A DNA stretch of 64,000 nt. Source: an uncultured Vibrio sp. (GTDB lineage Bacteria > Pseudomonadota > Gammaproteobacteria > Enterobacterales > Vibrionaceae). Under the pieces are notes generated by a model, which made no database searches, was not told where the DNA came from, and saw nothing but the letters and a program-made list of their open reading frames with translations. Where the stretch lies: positions 62,001 to 126,000 of the forward strand of contig CANNGN010000004.1 in assembly GCA_947504195.1 (NCBI GenBank). Reading direction: 5' to 3'. The position numbers and the translations under genes are program-made. Below, in pieces: positions 48,919 to 57,979 of this stretch; positions within the stretch are counted from its first letter, which is position 1; each line of letters opens with the position of its first letter.

Positions 48919-49091
48919 GTCGCTTCCTAGAATAACGTTCAAACTCTGAATGTATCGAAAAGAAGAAAAAAATAAAATTTTTCTAAAAAAATCATCAAAC
49001 CTCCAAGAATCGACGGCTAGACAATCATACTAACGAAACTACATTCACCAATAATTATGAGTATGCGTCTACTCAGCTATATAATGGAGAT

Positions 49092-49133
49092 AAAAAAGTA
49101 ATAGGAGAGAATCAATCACCATACTCTCCTATT
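49092..49133 (-). terminator. Partial terminator between flp pilin 1 and rcpC
   Basis: On the minus strand AATAGGAGAG pairs with CTCTCCTATT, followed within 3 bases by six T. It lies 36 bases after the pilin stop. Partial termination would give more pilin than machine mRNA. Confidence 0.75.
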
Positions 49134-49153
49134 TACTTGTCCTATTTACTTGT
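49128..49153. repeat. 13-bp perfect tandem duplication
   Basis: CCTATTTACTTGT occurs twice in a row (49128-49140 and 49141-49153), between the flp1 stop and the hairpin; the first copy overlaps the hairpin's stem base. Confidence 0.95.
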
Positions 49154-49168
49154 CACTAAACCTGCAGA

Positions 49169-49381
49169 TTAAGAACCAGTAGTATTAGCTGAATCGATGT
49201 TGCCAGAAACAGTAGAAATTGCACCGCTTAAAGCACCTTTCAAACCATTATTACTATTAAATACTGCTAATACGATCGCAGAAACAGCAACACCAATGAT
49301 TGCGTATTCAATTGCTGTAACACCACGTTGTTTTTTTGCTTCTAGAGCTAAAGACGCTTTTACAAATAATTTAGTTAACAT
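49169..49381 (-). CDS. flp: Flp pilin, first copy
   Basis: A 70-residue Flp-type pilin. The 20-residue leader ends ...KKQRG, followed by VTAIEYAIIGVAVS: the prepilin cleavage site with Glu at +5 and Tyr at +6, then the hydrophobic core. The C-terminus is short and rich in Gly, Ser and Asn. It is the major pilus subunit candidate; AAAGGA lies 8 bases before the ATG. Followed by the partial terminator and then rcpC. Confidence 0.93.
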   Translation of the reverse strand: MLTKLFVKASLALEAKKQRGVTAIEYAIIGVAVSAIVLAVFNSNNGLKGALSGAISTVSGNIDSANTTGS

Positions 49382-49970
49382 GTCATTTTTCCTTTAAGTA
49401 TTACAATAAAATTCTTGCATGATGGATTCAATCGGCCTGTTAGGCGACTGTCAAATACAAAATATCATTCAATATAAACCAACTCAACTAATAAGAAACA
49501 AATCAATATCATATGTAACTAAATTAATACTGCATCTCAATTTCGAGACTAATTCAGCTTCAATTATGATATGATTTTTATTAGTTTCTTACATGTAAAT
49601 GTTATTTGTTTCTAATCCATACTTTTTAATAACCACATGATATTACTTATTAAATTTGATATGAAAAAGATACAACACATACTCGAAAGCTAATTCAATC
49701 TTCTCAACTTTATACCATACTCTCTTTCTATCCATCGTTAATAAGCGGTTAATGCATATAAACAACAAATGTCAGAGTAAGGTAAAATACAAGTGTAGCA
49801 TATAACGAAGACTTAGAGCCTAATTTGTAATTTACTTTTTCTGTAATAAACCCTCCTGCGAAATTACTTAATTAGTTATATTAGATTAACCTTAGAAAAC
49901 AAATAACAATTAATTAACATCATCAAGTTAACCGACACTATTGATGATATATGTAATGGTGAAAGAATAA
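49382..49970. other. Non-coding gap between the two flp genes
   Basis: 589 bases, very AT-rich, with no credible gene on either strand. TTGACA (49449-49454, minus) is followed after 17 bases by TTGAAT (49426-49431), a possible flp1 promoter. The position where tadV (prepilin peptidase) is often found in Tad loci is empty here. A TCATCAA/TTGATGA hairpin lies near 49925-49950. Confidence 0.5.
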
Positions 49971-50180
49971 TCAGCCATTATCTCCCGCCGACGTAATATT
50001 TGAAGAAATTTCAGTGATAGCACCACTAAAGGCACTTTGTAATTGCCCATCAGTACTAAATACTGTAACCACGATTAGTGAAATACCTACGCCGATTACC
50101 GCATACTCAATCGCAGTCACGCCACGTTGCTTATGATGGTTAAATGCACAAGCTATTTTCACAAACGATGAAATTACCAT
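49971..50180 (-). CDS. flp: Flp pilin, second copy
   Basis: A 69-residue Flp-type pilin paralogue of the first: the same leader end HHKQRG and VTAIEYAVIGVGISL core, with a different C-terminal half (FSTDGQLQSAFSGAITEISSN). It has its own ribosome-binding site (AAGGGA). It lies 589 bases upstream of the first copy, separated by a non-coding gap, so it likely has its own promoter. Which copy is the main subunit cannot be told. Confidence 0.92.
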   Translation of the reverse strand: MVISSFVKIACAFNHHKQRGVTAIEYAVIGVGISLIVVTVFSTDGQLQSAFSGAITEISSNITSAGDNG

Positions 50181-50480
50181 GGTATTTTTTCCCTTACAAG
50201 CAGCATAAACTCCGCATAAAAATGCACCTACGACAGATTTAATCCATAGGCATCCTATTTTAACTTGAAAATGCAGGGTATATACGTGCCACTATTACAC
50301 AAAAGACTAAGCTAGTTTTATAAACATAGTCGTAATTAATAGTTCTAGCAACTAATTAGAAATGAATAAATTGCAACTAGAGAAGTGAACAATAAGTGAG
50401 CACATTGTTTTAAATCGATGATGCGAAATTCATAAACCCGCAATATTCAAATACAAGCATACAATTTTCAAAAAACCATA
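50181..50480. other. Intergenic region upstream of the second flp
   Basis: 300 bases, AT-rich, no gene seen. No -35/-10 pair with good spacing stands out; TGGCACG on the minus strand near 50285 is not a correctly spaced sigma-54 element. Confidence 0.45.
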
Positions 50481-51752
50481 TTAAAGCATTGTTTTTTCGG
50501 AAAATTCAATTGTAACACTCCGACCATTTGGTAGTGATACTACATCATATGTCCATCGATAATGGCGAATAATGCGTTCAGTTAATTCTAGGCCTAGTCC
50601 AAATCCAAGGGTATTGTAGTCCTCTTGAGTCTCCGCCTCGCGATTGGTGATGGTTACTTTCTGCCCATGCTGCTCTATGTCAACCGTACCGCATTGAGTA
50701 TGTTGATAGGCATTGCGAATCAAATTACCTAACACGATAGTGACTAGTGTCGATTTCATAGGAAACTCACCTGATTCAAAGTGCGTATGTACCTCGACGT
50801 CTTTATCTCTAATCAGGTAATGTAAATTGTTCGTCAATTGCTCTAACTGTAAGGAAAGTTCTACATTTGTGGTCGGCAGATTGCGGTACTCTCCGCGATT
50901 GAGCCAAAGTAACGTTTCGCACAACTCAGTCATAGAATGACCAGCGCGTAGAATACGATCCAACACTGCCTGCTGTTTATCGACACTGTTTTGTTTCTCG
51001 ATGAGCTTCTGCATCAATTCAGTATTGCTTCTCACCACGGCGATAGGTGTTCGTAATTCATGACTCGCATGGCTAAGAAATTGCTTTTCACGATCTAACG
51101 TAGTCTGAACTGACTGTAAACTAGACTTCACAATATTCGCCAAATTGTTCAATTCGCAGTAATAAAAATCAGGCACCGGCTGCTGCAACACTTCTGGTGT
51201 TAGACTTGCTGCCCATGAACTCAGGCGTTTCATCGGTTTCGAGATCTTATGTAATAAAAGAAGAATAATTGACGTAAACAGGATGATGCCCATCACGGCA
51301 TATAAAACATTCTTAGTTATATGAGAATCACCGGCCCTCTCTAACGTCTTTGATGTTTCAGGAGCGTAAAATACCTTGGAAATGTATATAGTTTGCTTAT
51401 TCTTAAGATCATAGCGCAGCACAAAGGTTACATTTGTAGGTCTATCCCACCAGTGATCTCGTTCAGCTTGTTTCACAAACATTTGGTGTTTATCCAAAGG
51501 TAACAGTTTACGTTGTACTAACGCCGGCAATTCTTCCCAACTATTTGCAATACTAAAGTCCAGTATCTGTCTTGGGTGTTCCCCTGACTCATCAATATTT
51601 TTGCCAATTTTTTCCATGGTCGTTCGAACAGAAGCGTCTAAGCCTTGTACAAAATTGTTGGCAGCCAACGTTGAGAAGCTTAGAACCGTTATGACCCCCA
51701 TGGAAATAACGGCAAATAAAATGTAAATTTTTAGGCTGCGGTTGGTTAGCAT
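50481..51752 (-). CDS. Sensor histidine kinase (partner of 51766-52428)
   Basis: A 423-residue membrane kinase: TM1 at ~9-30, a periplasmic segment of ~130 residues (FVLRYDLKNKQTIYISKVFY), TM2 at ~148-165, and a HisKA domain with the phospho-acceptor in FLSHASHELRTPIAVV near 235. The N box NLIRNAYQHT is present, but the G1 box that normally reads DxGxG is VTITNRE, without the Asp. FGLGLELTERI is kept. It sits 13 bases after the response-regulator gene, next to the Tad locus. Confidence 0.87.
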   Translation of the reverse strand: MLTNRSLKIYILFAVISMGVITVLSFSTLAANNFVQGLDASVRTTMEKIGKNIDESGEHPRQILDFSIANSWEELPALVQRKLLPLDKHQMFVKQAERDHWWDRPTNVTFVLRYDLKNKQTIYISKVFYAPETSKTLERAGDSHITKNVLYAVMGIILFTSIILLLLHKISKPMKRLSSWAASLTPEVLQQPVPDFYYCELNNLANIVKSSLQSVQTTLDREKQFLSHASHELRTPIAVVRSNTELMQKLIEKQNSVDKQQAVLDRILRAGHSMTELCETLLWLNRGEYRNLPTTNVELSLQLEQLTNNLHYLIRDKDVEVHTHFESGEFPMKSTLVTIVLGNLIRNAYQHTQCGTVDIEQHGQKVTITNREAETQEDYNTLGFGLGLELTERIIRHYRWTYDVVSLPNGRSVTIEFSEKTML

Positions 51753-51765
51753 GCTCTCTCAGTTT

Positions 51766-52428
51766 TTATTTAATCGCAAAACCAAAACTTGGTATCGTGT
51801 GAATCAAGTGCTCACGACCTGGAGTATCGATTTGCTTTCTTAGATTAAAAATATGAACCTTTAACGTGTTGCTATCAGGCTGTTCTTCTCCCCATACATT
51901 ACGAATGATCTTCTCTCTTGATACACTATTTGGGGATTCTCGCATTAACATTTCGAGAATTTTACTGGCAATAGGCGACAGTTTAACTAACTGTCCTTCT
52001 CTTTTTACTTCTCTAGATGATAAATCAAATTCAAGATCTTTAATTGTCAATTTAGTCATTTGACCACTACGGCGCTTCGAAAGAACATTTACTCGTGCAA
52101 TTAATTCTTCCATTTCAAATGGTTTAACCAAATAATCATCAGCGCCCTTTGAGAAGCCAATGAGCTTATCGTCCAATGTATCTTTTGCCGTTAAAATCAG
52201 CACGGGTGTTTCTATACCTAAATTTCGGATCCGCTCACAAACGGCTAATCCTTCAATTTTAGGTAAGTTCAGATCAAGCACGACAACATCGTAAGTCTGA
52301 GTTGTAATTAAATTATACCCAACAGCACCATCAGCCGCATAATCAGCATTTATATCTTCTAAATCCATATAATCGATGATTGCCGTTGCTAAATCGATAT
52401 CATCTTCAACAACTAATACTTTAAGCAT
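51766..52428 (-). CDS. OmpR-family response regulator
   Basis: A 220-residue two-domain regulator: receiver with VVEDDIDL (acidic pocket), VVLDLNLPKIEG (phospho-acceptor Asp near 52), the switch Thr in LILTAKD, and Lys in DDYLVKPF; then a winged-helix DNA-binding domain (~125-218, ending IHTIPSFGFAIK). First gene of a two-gene operon with the kinase. Its targets are unknown; proximity to the pilus genes suggests, but does not show, pilus regulation. Confidence 0.9.
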   Translation of the reverse strand: MLKVLVVEDDIDLATAIIDYMDLEDINADYAADGAVGYNLITTQTYDVVVLDLNLPKIEGLAVCERIRNLGIETPVLILTAKDTLDDKLIGFSKGADDYLVKPFEMEELIARVNVLSKRRSGQMTKLTIKDLEFDLSSREVKREGQLVKLSPIASKILEMLMRESPNSVSREKIIRNVWGEEQPDSNTLKVHIFNLRKQIDTPGREHLIHTIPSFGFAIK

Positions 52429-52590
52429 TAAATTGGCCTTTATTCACTGTTCTAAGGTTGGTAATAGCTACCACAATGAGATCAATGATAAATTGTCTCT
52501 GGTTAAGATTAGGTTAAACCAAATATTCCTCGAGATTTCAGCTACATTGCATGTATTCATGCGATAGGGCACTAAAAAGCTACTATCAAT

Positions 52591-52621
52591 AAAAAAGCCT
52601 GTCCAAGAGAGGACAAGCCTT
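52591..52621 (-). terminator. Terminator after the 52695 kinase gene
   Basis: On the minus strand AAGGCTTGTCC pairs with GGACAGGCTT (one wobble-rich stretch, 6-base loop), followed by T run. It is about 75 bases after the stop. Confidence 0.78.
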
Positions 52622-52694
52622 AAGCGTTTGACTTACTCGTTGACACATCTATTTCAAGAATCTGAGTTTTTTAATAGTGAGTCAAATATTGTCG

Positions 52695-53996
52695 CTACTC
52701 GCCAACGTCATCAGTAGGTTGCTTTATTATTGGTAAAGTAACAATAAACTCGGTACCAACGCCTACTTTACTTTGTAGCCGTATTTTCCCGTGATGGCGC
52801 TCGATAATATCATGCGATACAGATAAACCTAACCCAGTACCTGAATCACCTCCCTTGGTGGTAAAAGATGGCTCAAATACACGTTGTTGCAGCTCTGTTT
52901 TAATACCAGTACCATTATCTTTAACTCGAATTTCTACCGAGCTTGCATCTATTTTACTAAGAGATATTTTTATAATTCCTTCACTATCAATAGCTTGACT
53001 AGCATTTACAATAAGGTTAAGCAATACCTGATTAATTTGCATTGGTTGACAGTAGATATCAGGCACCTCATTTTCATAGTCGCGTTCTATTGACACTCCA
53101 TATTTGATATCGTTATTAATAATTTTTAATGTCGACTCAATACATGCCACTAGACTTGCATAGCTCCACTCTGAAGCATCTTCTTGAGAAAACTCTTTTA
53201 AATTTTCGATAATTGCTAAAACTCGATCGGATCCCAAAAGTGATTCATTGATTAACGTATCTGTATCATTAAAAATCGCGTCAAGTCTGTTTGCTACTTT
53301 CAACGTTTTAAATTGCTCTATCAAACTTTGATCAGCATTCGTCATTATCAATTTTTCAATATCAGAAACGGCGCTTTCTATGTTTTGAGTGTGATCTTTG
53401 AAGGTATGCATATTCGCAGTCATAGACTCAATTGGGTGATTAATTTCATGAGCTATTCCTGTTGAGATTTGGCCAATCGATGCCATTTTTTCCGAGTAAA
53501 TCAGTTGACCTTGAACTTCACTCAGTTTTTGTTCCAATTTCTGCCGTTGCTTACGTTCAGCATTAAGTTGCTCTAAGATTAGATGGAGCTGCTTTTCTTG
53601 ACTGGCCTGCACAGTAGAATCGTAAATACATAACCCTACATGCGTTACATTTCCATTTTCATAGATTGGAACAAACTCCCAATCTTGCTGCATCTTGTCT
53701 GCTTCACCATATACAGTACGATCTCTTTTAAATGGCAAGGTATCAGGAAGCTTTTCCCACGAAGCAAAATGTGACGATTGATTTTTAAAAACACTATCTA
53801 TCAATGGTTTTAGATAATTTGAGGCAGCGGGAAATAGCTCTAGAATGTTCTGTTCTTCTGTTGAGTCAAATGTATGAACCGCATGGGCTTGGAAATACGT
53901 GTTTGCTTTTTCGATAATATAGTCCGCTCGCACGATACATATGGCAAAGGAGAGATGATCAAACAAATCAGATAATATTAGTCGACTATTACTCAT
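52695..53996 (-). CDS. Soluble histidine kinase with PAS-like N-terminus
   Basis: A 433-residue cytoplasmic kinase. The first ~130 residues look PAS-like (sensor, no membrane segments), residues ~135-165 are a coiled coil (KQLHLILEQLNAERKQRQKLEQ), and the HisKA/HATPase core follows: EKMASIGQISTGIAHEINHP (phospho-acceptor His ~181; the usual NNP is NHP), NLIVNASQAI, VKDNGTGI and GDSGTGLGLS. It lies 37 bases downstream of a receiver-HDOD gene, so they form a likely pair. Confidence 0.87.
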   Translation of the reverse strand: MSNSRLILSDLFDHLSFAICIVRADYIIEKANTYFQAHAVHTFDSTEEQNILELFPAASNYLKPLIDSVFKNQSSHFASWEKLPDTLPFKRDRTVYGEADKMQQDWEFVPIYENGNVTHVGLCIYDSTVQASQEKQLHLILEQLNAERKQRQKLEQKLSEVQGQLIYSEKMASIGQISTGIAHEINHPIESMTANMHTFKDHTQNIESAVSDIEKLIMTNADQSLIEQFKTLKVANRLDAIFNDTDTLINESLLGSDRVLAIIENLKEFSQEDASEWSYASLVACIESTLKIINNDIKYGVSIERDYENEVPDIYCQPMQINQVLLNLIVNASQAIDSEGIIKISLSKIDASSVEIRVKDNGTGIKTELQQRVFEPSFTTKGGDSGTGLGLSVSHDIIERHHGKIRLQSKVGVGTEFIVTLPIIKQPTDDVGE

Positions 53997-54033
53997 TATT
54001 ACTCCTACTAAACCCTACTGGTAAAAATCCATA

Positions 54034-55191
54034 CTATTTATCAAAACGAAATGTGGAAAGCTCGACAACAATTTCCGCTACAGTATTCGGTAACGTCTCT
54101 GCTAAATCAAGTAGTTCCTGTTTCGTATTGAACGATACAATTTGAGTCGCTAAACCTACAATACTTGAGCGAAGAACGCCAATATCTTCAGACTCAAAGT
54201 TTACCTTGCGCTGATGGAGAATGGCCTCACTAATATCAATTTCATAACCCCACATTATCAACACATATGCCGCGATAATGTGGCTATCAGACATACCTTC
54301 TTGTAAGCCGATATAATGGTCTAATTCGGATTCGTTGGCACCTTCTTCGAGCAATACTAACGCACCTATTGACGTCAATAAACTAGCAATAAACACTTTA
54401 TCCTGATCATTCAAACTTAAGTGTAGTTTTCTTGCCAATACTCGAGATACTTCGCCAATTTTTAGGGCATTCTCAGTCACGGCTATATGCCGATTTGTGC
54501 TTAACCTTTTATTAGAAATAGAGAGAAGCTGTTCAATTGCTAAACTTTCGACCAATGTCATCCCTAATCGACCCACTGCGTCAGGCAATGACTCCGTCGA
54601 AACTCGAAAACCAAGATAGGGGGAGTTTGCTGTTTGGAACACACGTGCGACTAATGCTGGCTCGTGACTGATTACATCGGCAACTTTATGGTTGTCACAC
54701 GAGGGTGACCCTAACACTCTCTGCAATCTCATCACACTATCTGGTAGCACAGGTAAGTCTGTAAACGCTCCTAGATTCCGACGACATTCGTCATTAAACG
54801 GCATTTTGTCCAATTGCTCGGCGCAGAGAAATAAACGCTCAAAGTCCGATTCAACCAACGGTTTTGGTAACACAAAATGCGCATAATTATGAGCTCGCCC
54901 CGAAAACGATTCATCATTATCACTTGTTAACAACACACGAATAGCATCAGGAAAAATATTCTTTATTTCATCTAATAATTGGTCACCACGTTTTCGAGCC
55001 ATCTGCAAATCAGAGATAAAGACAGCGGGTGCTTCAATATCTGAATAACTCCACTCATCACGCCACGCCAATGGGTCATTACAATACAGCACCTTCCAAT
55101 GTGGCCGTAAATCATTGATCGTACTTCCGATGGTCTTGAGCATCAGTTCATCATCATCGACACAGATAATATTTAAGCTGATTTCTTCCAT
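54034..55191 (-). CDS. Response regulator with HDOD output domain
   Basis: A 385-residue protein: receiver domain (1-~120; CVDDDELM with acidic pocket, Asp near 61 in FISDLQM, LLTSD, and VLPKP) and a C-terminal HDOD domain (~140-340; FTDLPVLPDSVMRLQRVLG, HEPALVARVFQTANSPYLG, then SIGALVLLEEG). HDOD domains are non-enzymatic HD-fold domains in signalling proteins. It is the first gene of the pair with the PAS kinase at 52695-53996. Confidence 0.9.
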   Translation of the reverse strand: MEEISLNIICVDDDELMLKTIGSTINDLRPHWKVLYCNDPLAWRDEWSYSDIEAPAVFISDLQMARKRGDQLLDEIKNIFPDAIRVLLTSDNDESFSGRAHNYAHFVLPKPLVESDFERLFLCAEQLDKMPFNDECRRNLGAFTDLPVLPDSVMRLQRVLGSPSCDNHKVADVISHEPALVARVFQTANSPYLGFRVSTESLPDAVGRLGMTLVESLAIEQLLSISNKRLSTNRHIAVTENALKIGEVSRVLARKLHLSLNDQDKVFIASLLTSIGALVLLEEGANESELDHYIGLQEGMSDSHIIAAYVLIMWGYEIDISEAILHQRKVNFESEDIGVLRSSIVGLATQIVSFNTKQELLDLAETLPNTVAEIVVELSTFRFDK

Positions 55192-55421
55192 TACTAATCC
55201 CTAATTCTTACAGATGTTAATTCTTATTTCTCAATACATTAGATATATTGTAGTTCATGATAAGAGTAAGGATGAGAGGAGTTAATCCAATTATCGCAAA
55301 AAATATACACATTCAATAAACTGAGTTGCCACTATCCGTCTCAATAGCATCCACTTCATCACTCTATTTAAACGATTGTGAGGCAGTTAGCGATAAAGCT
55401 CGCTCTCTAATTTATTAATAT

Positions 55422-56243
55422 TTAACCTAGAAATGTGTTTTGGATAAAGTGACTCAAACCTGGTCCATTACTATCTCCTATACAAACCTGATTTGCGCAC
55501 CGTTTAACTTCTGCTTCTGCATTGCCCATCGCAACACCTAGTCCAGCATATTCAAGCATCGAGATGTCATTGTGGTTATCACCTACTGCTACTACTTCTG
55601 ACGATTTTATACCCAAGCTTTCGGCATATTCCGCTAGTCGCTTACCTTTGCTATTTCCAATCGCCGCAAAATCAAATCGATTGCTCCACGATTGCTCGCC
55701 ATTAAAATTCTCTTTAATCCAGGAAAGCGAATTAAATGCTTCAATAACAGATGGCTCTCCTTCTACGACAAATTTCCAGATAAACTCAGCACTCATCGCA
55801 TGTTCTGTAAATGATTCAACCTCCAATATATTCGGTTTTAAATCATCATCATATTGACTCGACCACTCAAGAATACTGCTAATAAATTCCACCGGGATTG
55901 ATCTTGAATAGAGCATCGCGTCTGTTACATACATTAAAACTTTCATTTTCGATTCATGAGCAAGTTCAAGAAACTTAAGTGCCACCTCTCTATTCAAAGC
56001 GGTATGCTGAAGCACTTTGTTTTCCTGAAAATCATACACATATGTACCATTGCAACATATAATCGGCGCCGTTAATTCCAATTCAGCATGATAGGGTCTT
56101 GCTGCAGTATGGTGACGTCCAGTAACAATCATTACGTGATAGTGATGTTTGAGCTCCAGAATAGAAGCCTTAACATCTGGATGAATCCCCCGCTGACTAT
56201 CGAGTACAGTCCCATCTAAGTCTAATGCAAGTAATTTATACAT
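55422..56243 (-). CDS. ybhA: Cof-type HAD phosphatase, YbhA-like
   Basis: A 273-residue HAD-IIB phosphatase: motif I LALDLDGTVLDS at 5-16, motif II MIVTGRHHTAARPY near 38, Lys in GNSKGKRLAEY, and motif IV VAVGDNHNDISMLE near 219. VTGRHH and ICCNGTYVYD match E. coli YbhA, a pyridoxal phosphate phosphatase. Divergent from rhlE. Confidence 0.85.
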   Translation of the reverse strand: MYKLLALDLDGTVLDSQRGIHPDVKASILELKHHYHVMIVTGRHHTAARPYHAELELTAPIICCNGTYVYDFQENKVLQHTALNREVALKFLELAHESKMKVLMYVTDAMLYSRSIPVEFISSILEWSSQYDDDLKPNILEVESFTEHAMSAEFIWKFVVEGEPSVIEAFNSLSWIKENFNGEQSWSNRFDFAAIGNSKGKRLAEYAESLGIKSSEVVAVGDNHNDISMLEYAGLGVAMGNAEAEVKRCANQVCIGDSNGPGLSHFIQNTFLG

Positions 56244-56469
56244 CGTGATTCCTGATCAAAATTGGTAATTCAGAATAGCATGGCTTCAATTACGTTCAAA
56301 TCTCATAAGAGCCGTTAATTAAAATAGCTTTCTGTTACAGCAGTTAGATAAGACATAAATATAAGTTAATTGAATTAACTGTTGCTACTACGTGACAAAA
56401 GTCTCAGAATGACGCACTTTTCGCGCATCTAGAAACGCGCTACTCCTCATTAATAGTCGAGAATCAACT

Positions 56470-57870
56470 ATGGGTTTTACCAAGCTGGGTCTTTCTGAAC
56501 CAATCTTAAGAGCTATCCAAGAAAAAGGATATGACACTCCATCACCAATCCAAGAACAGGCTATCCCAGCCGTGATCGATGGAAAAGATGTCATGGCTGC
56601 GGCTCAGACTGGTACCGGTAAAACCGCTGGATTTACGTTACCGATTTTGCAACGCCTCTCACGAGGAAAGAAAGTTCGAGGGAATCAAGTTAGAGCATTA
56701 ATTTTAACACCCACTCGTGAACTTGCCGCTCAAGTACATGAGAGTGTGGTGACCTACAGTCGTCACTTACCTCTCACGAGTGCCGTTGTATTTGGCGGAG
56801 TAAAAATTAACCCTCAAATGCTACGTCTACGTCAAGGTGCCGATATCCTCGTTGCGACTCCCGGTCGTCTGATGGACCTACATAATCAAAATGCGGTTCG
56901 GTTTGACCAACTAGAAATTCTAGTTTTAGACGAAGCAGATAGAATGCTTGATATGGGTTTTATCCGTGATATTCGTAAAATTCTTCAACTGTTACCGAAA
57001 AAACGTCAAAATTTACTGTTCTCCGCCACTTTCTCTCCCGAAATTCGCGAACTTGCGAAGGGATTAGTGAATAGTCCAATCGAAGTGTCAGTCAGCCCAG
57101 CAAATTCAACTGCTCCAACTGTTGAACAGTCTATCTATCCCGCTGACGCTAAAAAGAAAGCACCAATGCTGGCAAAGCTCATAAAAGATGGAAATTGGCA
57201 TCAAGTCTTGGTCTTTACCAGAACAAAACATGGTGCGAACCGATTAGCGGCATTCTTGAACGATGAAAAAATTAGCGCAGCTGCTATCCATGGGAACAAG
57301 AGTCAAGGTGCTCGGACACGTGCGCTAGCGGAGTTTAAGTCGCGCGATATTCGAGTGCTAGTCGCGACAGACATCGCCGCTCGTGGTATCGATATCCCTC
57401 AATTACCTCAAGTCGTTAACTATGAATTGCCAAATGTTCCAGAAGATTACGTTCATCGAATTGGTCGAACAGGACGAGCGGGAGAAGTCGGTAAGGCGAT
57501 TTCTTTGGTTGCAGCAGCAGAAGCAAACGAGCTATTTGCGATTGAACGTTTAATCAAGCAATTATTACCACGCCTTGAGCTCAGTGGGTTTAAACCTAGC
57601 AATCCAGTGCCAGAGAAGAAGCTAGATACACGACCAATTAAACCTAAGAAGCCAAAGAAGCCTAAAAAACCTCACGCACACAACGGCAATAATGAGCGAA
57701 ACGACGATGGATCAAATCGTGGTCAAGCAAAACCAAAACGTAGATTTGGAAACAATAAGCCCAAATCAAATAGCGATTCAACCAACAATGGGCAAAACAG
57801 AAAACCTCGACCAGCGAACAATAAAAGTCGAGCTAACAAGCCTAAGACGCATTCTGGGAATAACAGTTAG
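56470..57870 (+). CDS. rhlE: DEAD-box RNA helicase RhlE
   Basis: A 466-residue helicase: Q motif ([27 protein letters not shown]), motif [11 protein letters not shown] near 43, DEAD near 156, SAT near 189, and the [11 protein letters not shown] motif near 334. The C-terminus after ~400 is a low-complexity Lys/Pro/Asn-rich tail ([10 protein letters not shown], then Asn/Gly-rich), typical of RhlE proteins and RNA-binding. Followed by a terminator. Confidence 0.93.
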   Translation: MGFTKLGLSEPILRAIQEKGYDTPSPIQEQAIPAVIDGKDVMAAAQTGTGKTAGFTLPILQRLSRGKKVRGNQVRALILTPTRELAAQVHESVVTYSRHLPLTSAVVFGGVKINPQMLRLRQGADILVATPGRLMDLHNQNAVRFDQLEILVLDEADRMLDMGFIRDIRKILQLLPKKRQNLLFSATFSPEIRELAKGLVNSPIEVSVSPANSTAPTVEQSIYPADAKKKAPMLAKLIKDGNWHQVLVFTRTKHGANRLAAFLNDEKISAAAIHGNKSQGARTRALAEFKSRDIRVLVATDIAARGIDIPQLPQVVNYELPNVPEDYVHRIGRTGRAGEVGKAISLVAAAEANELFAIERLIKQLLPRLELSGFKPSNPVPEKKLDTRPIKPKKPKKPKKPHAHNGNNERNDDGSNRGQAKPKRRFGNNKPKSNSDSTNNGQNRKPRPANNKSRANKPKTHSGNNS

Positions 57871-57900
57871 TAAGCCTCATTAATATCCCAACCTACAAAT

Positions 57901-57931
57901 AAAAAACCGGCTCATCGAAAGCCGGTTTTTT
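57901..57931. terminator. Bidirectional terminator, rhlE and RND operon
   Basis: AAAAAACCGGCT pairs with AGCCGGTTTTTT across a 7-base loop, with T runs on both strands. Confidence 0.92.
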
Positions 57932-57979
57932 CATACTATGCAAGTATTGAAACTGTGCATTTAACTGCAACCATTAGTC

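Noticed and set aside
50272..50291. Sigma-54-like TGGCACG...TGCA upstream of the second flp gene
   Set aside because: The GG and GC elements are 14 bases apart rather than 10, so spacing rules out a sigma-54 promoter.
57692..57883. Separate small gene in the rhlE tail
   Set aside because: It is an out-of-frame reading of the Lys/Asn-rich tail of RhlE.
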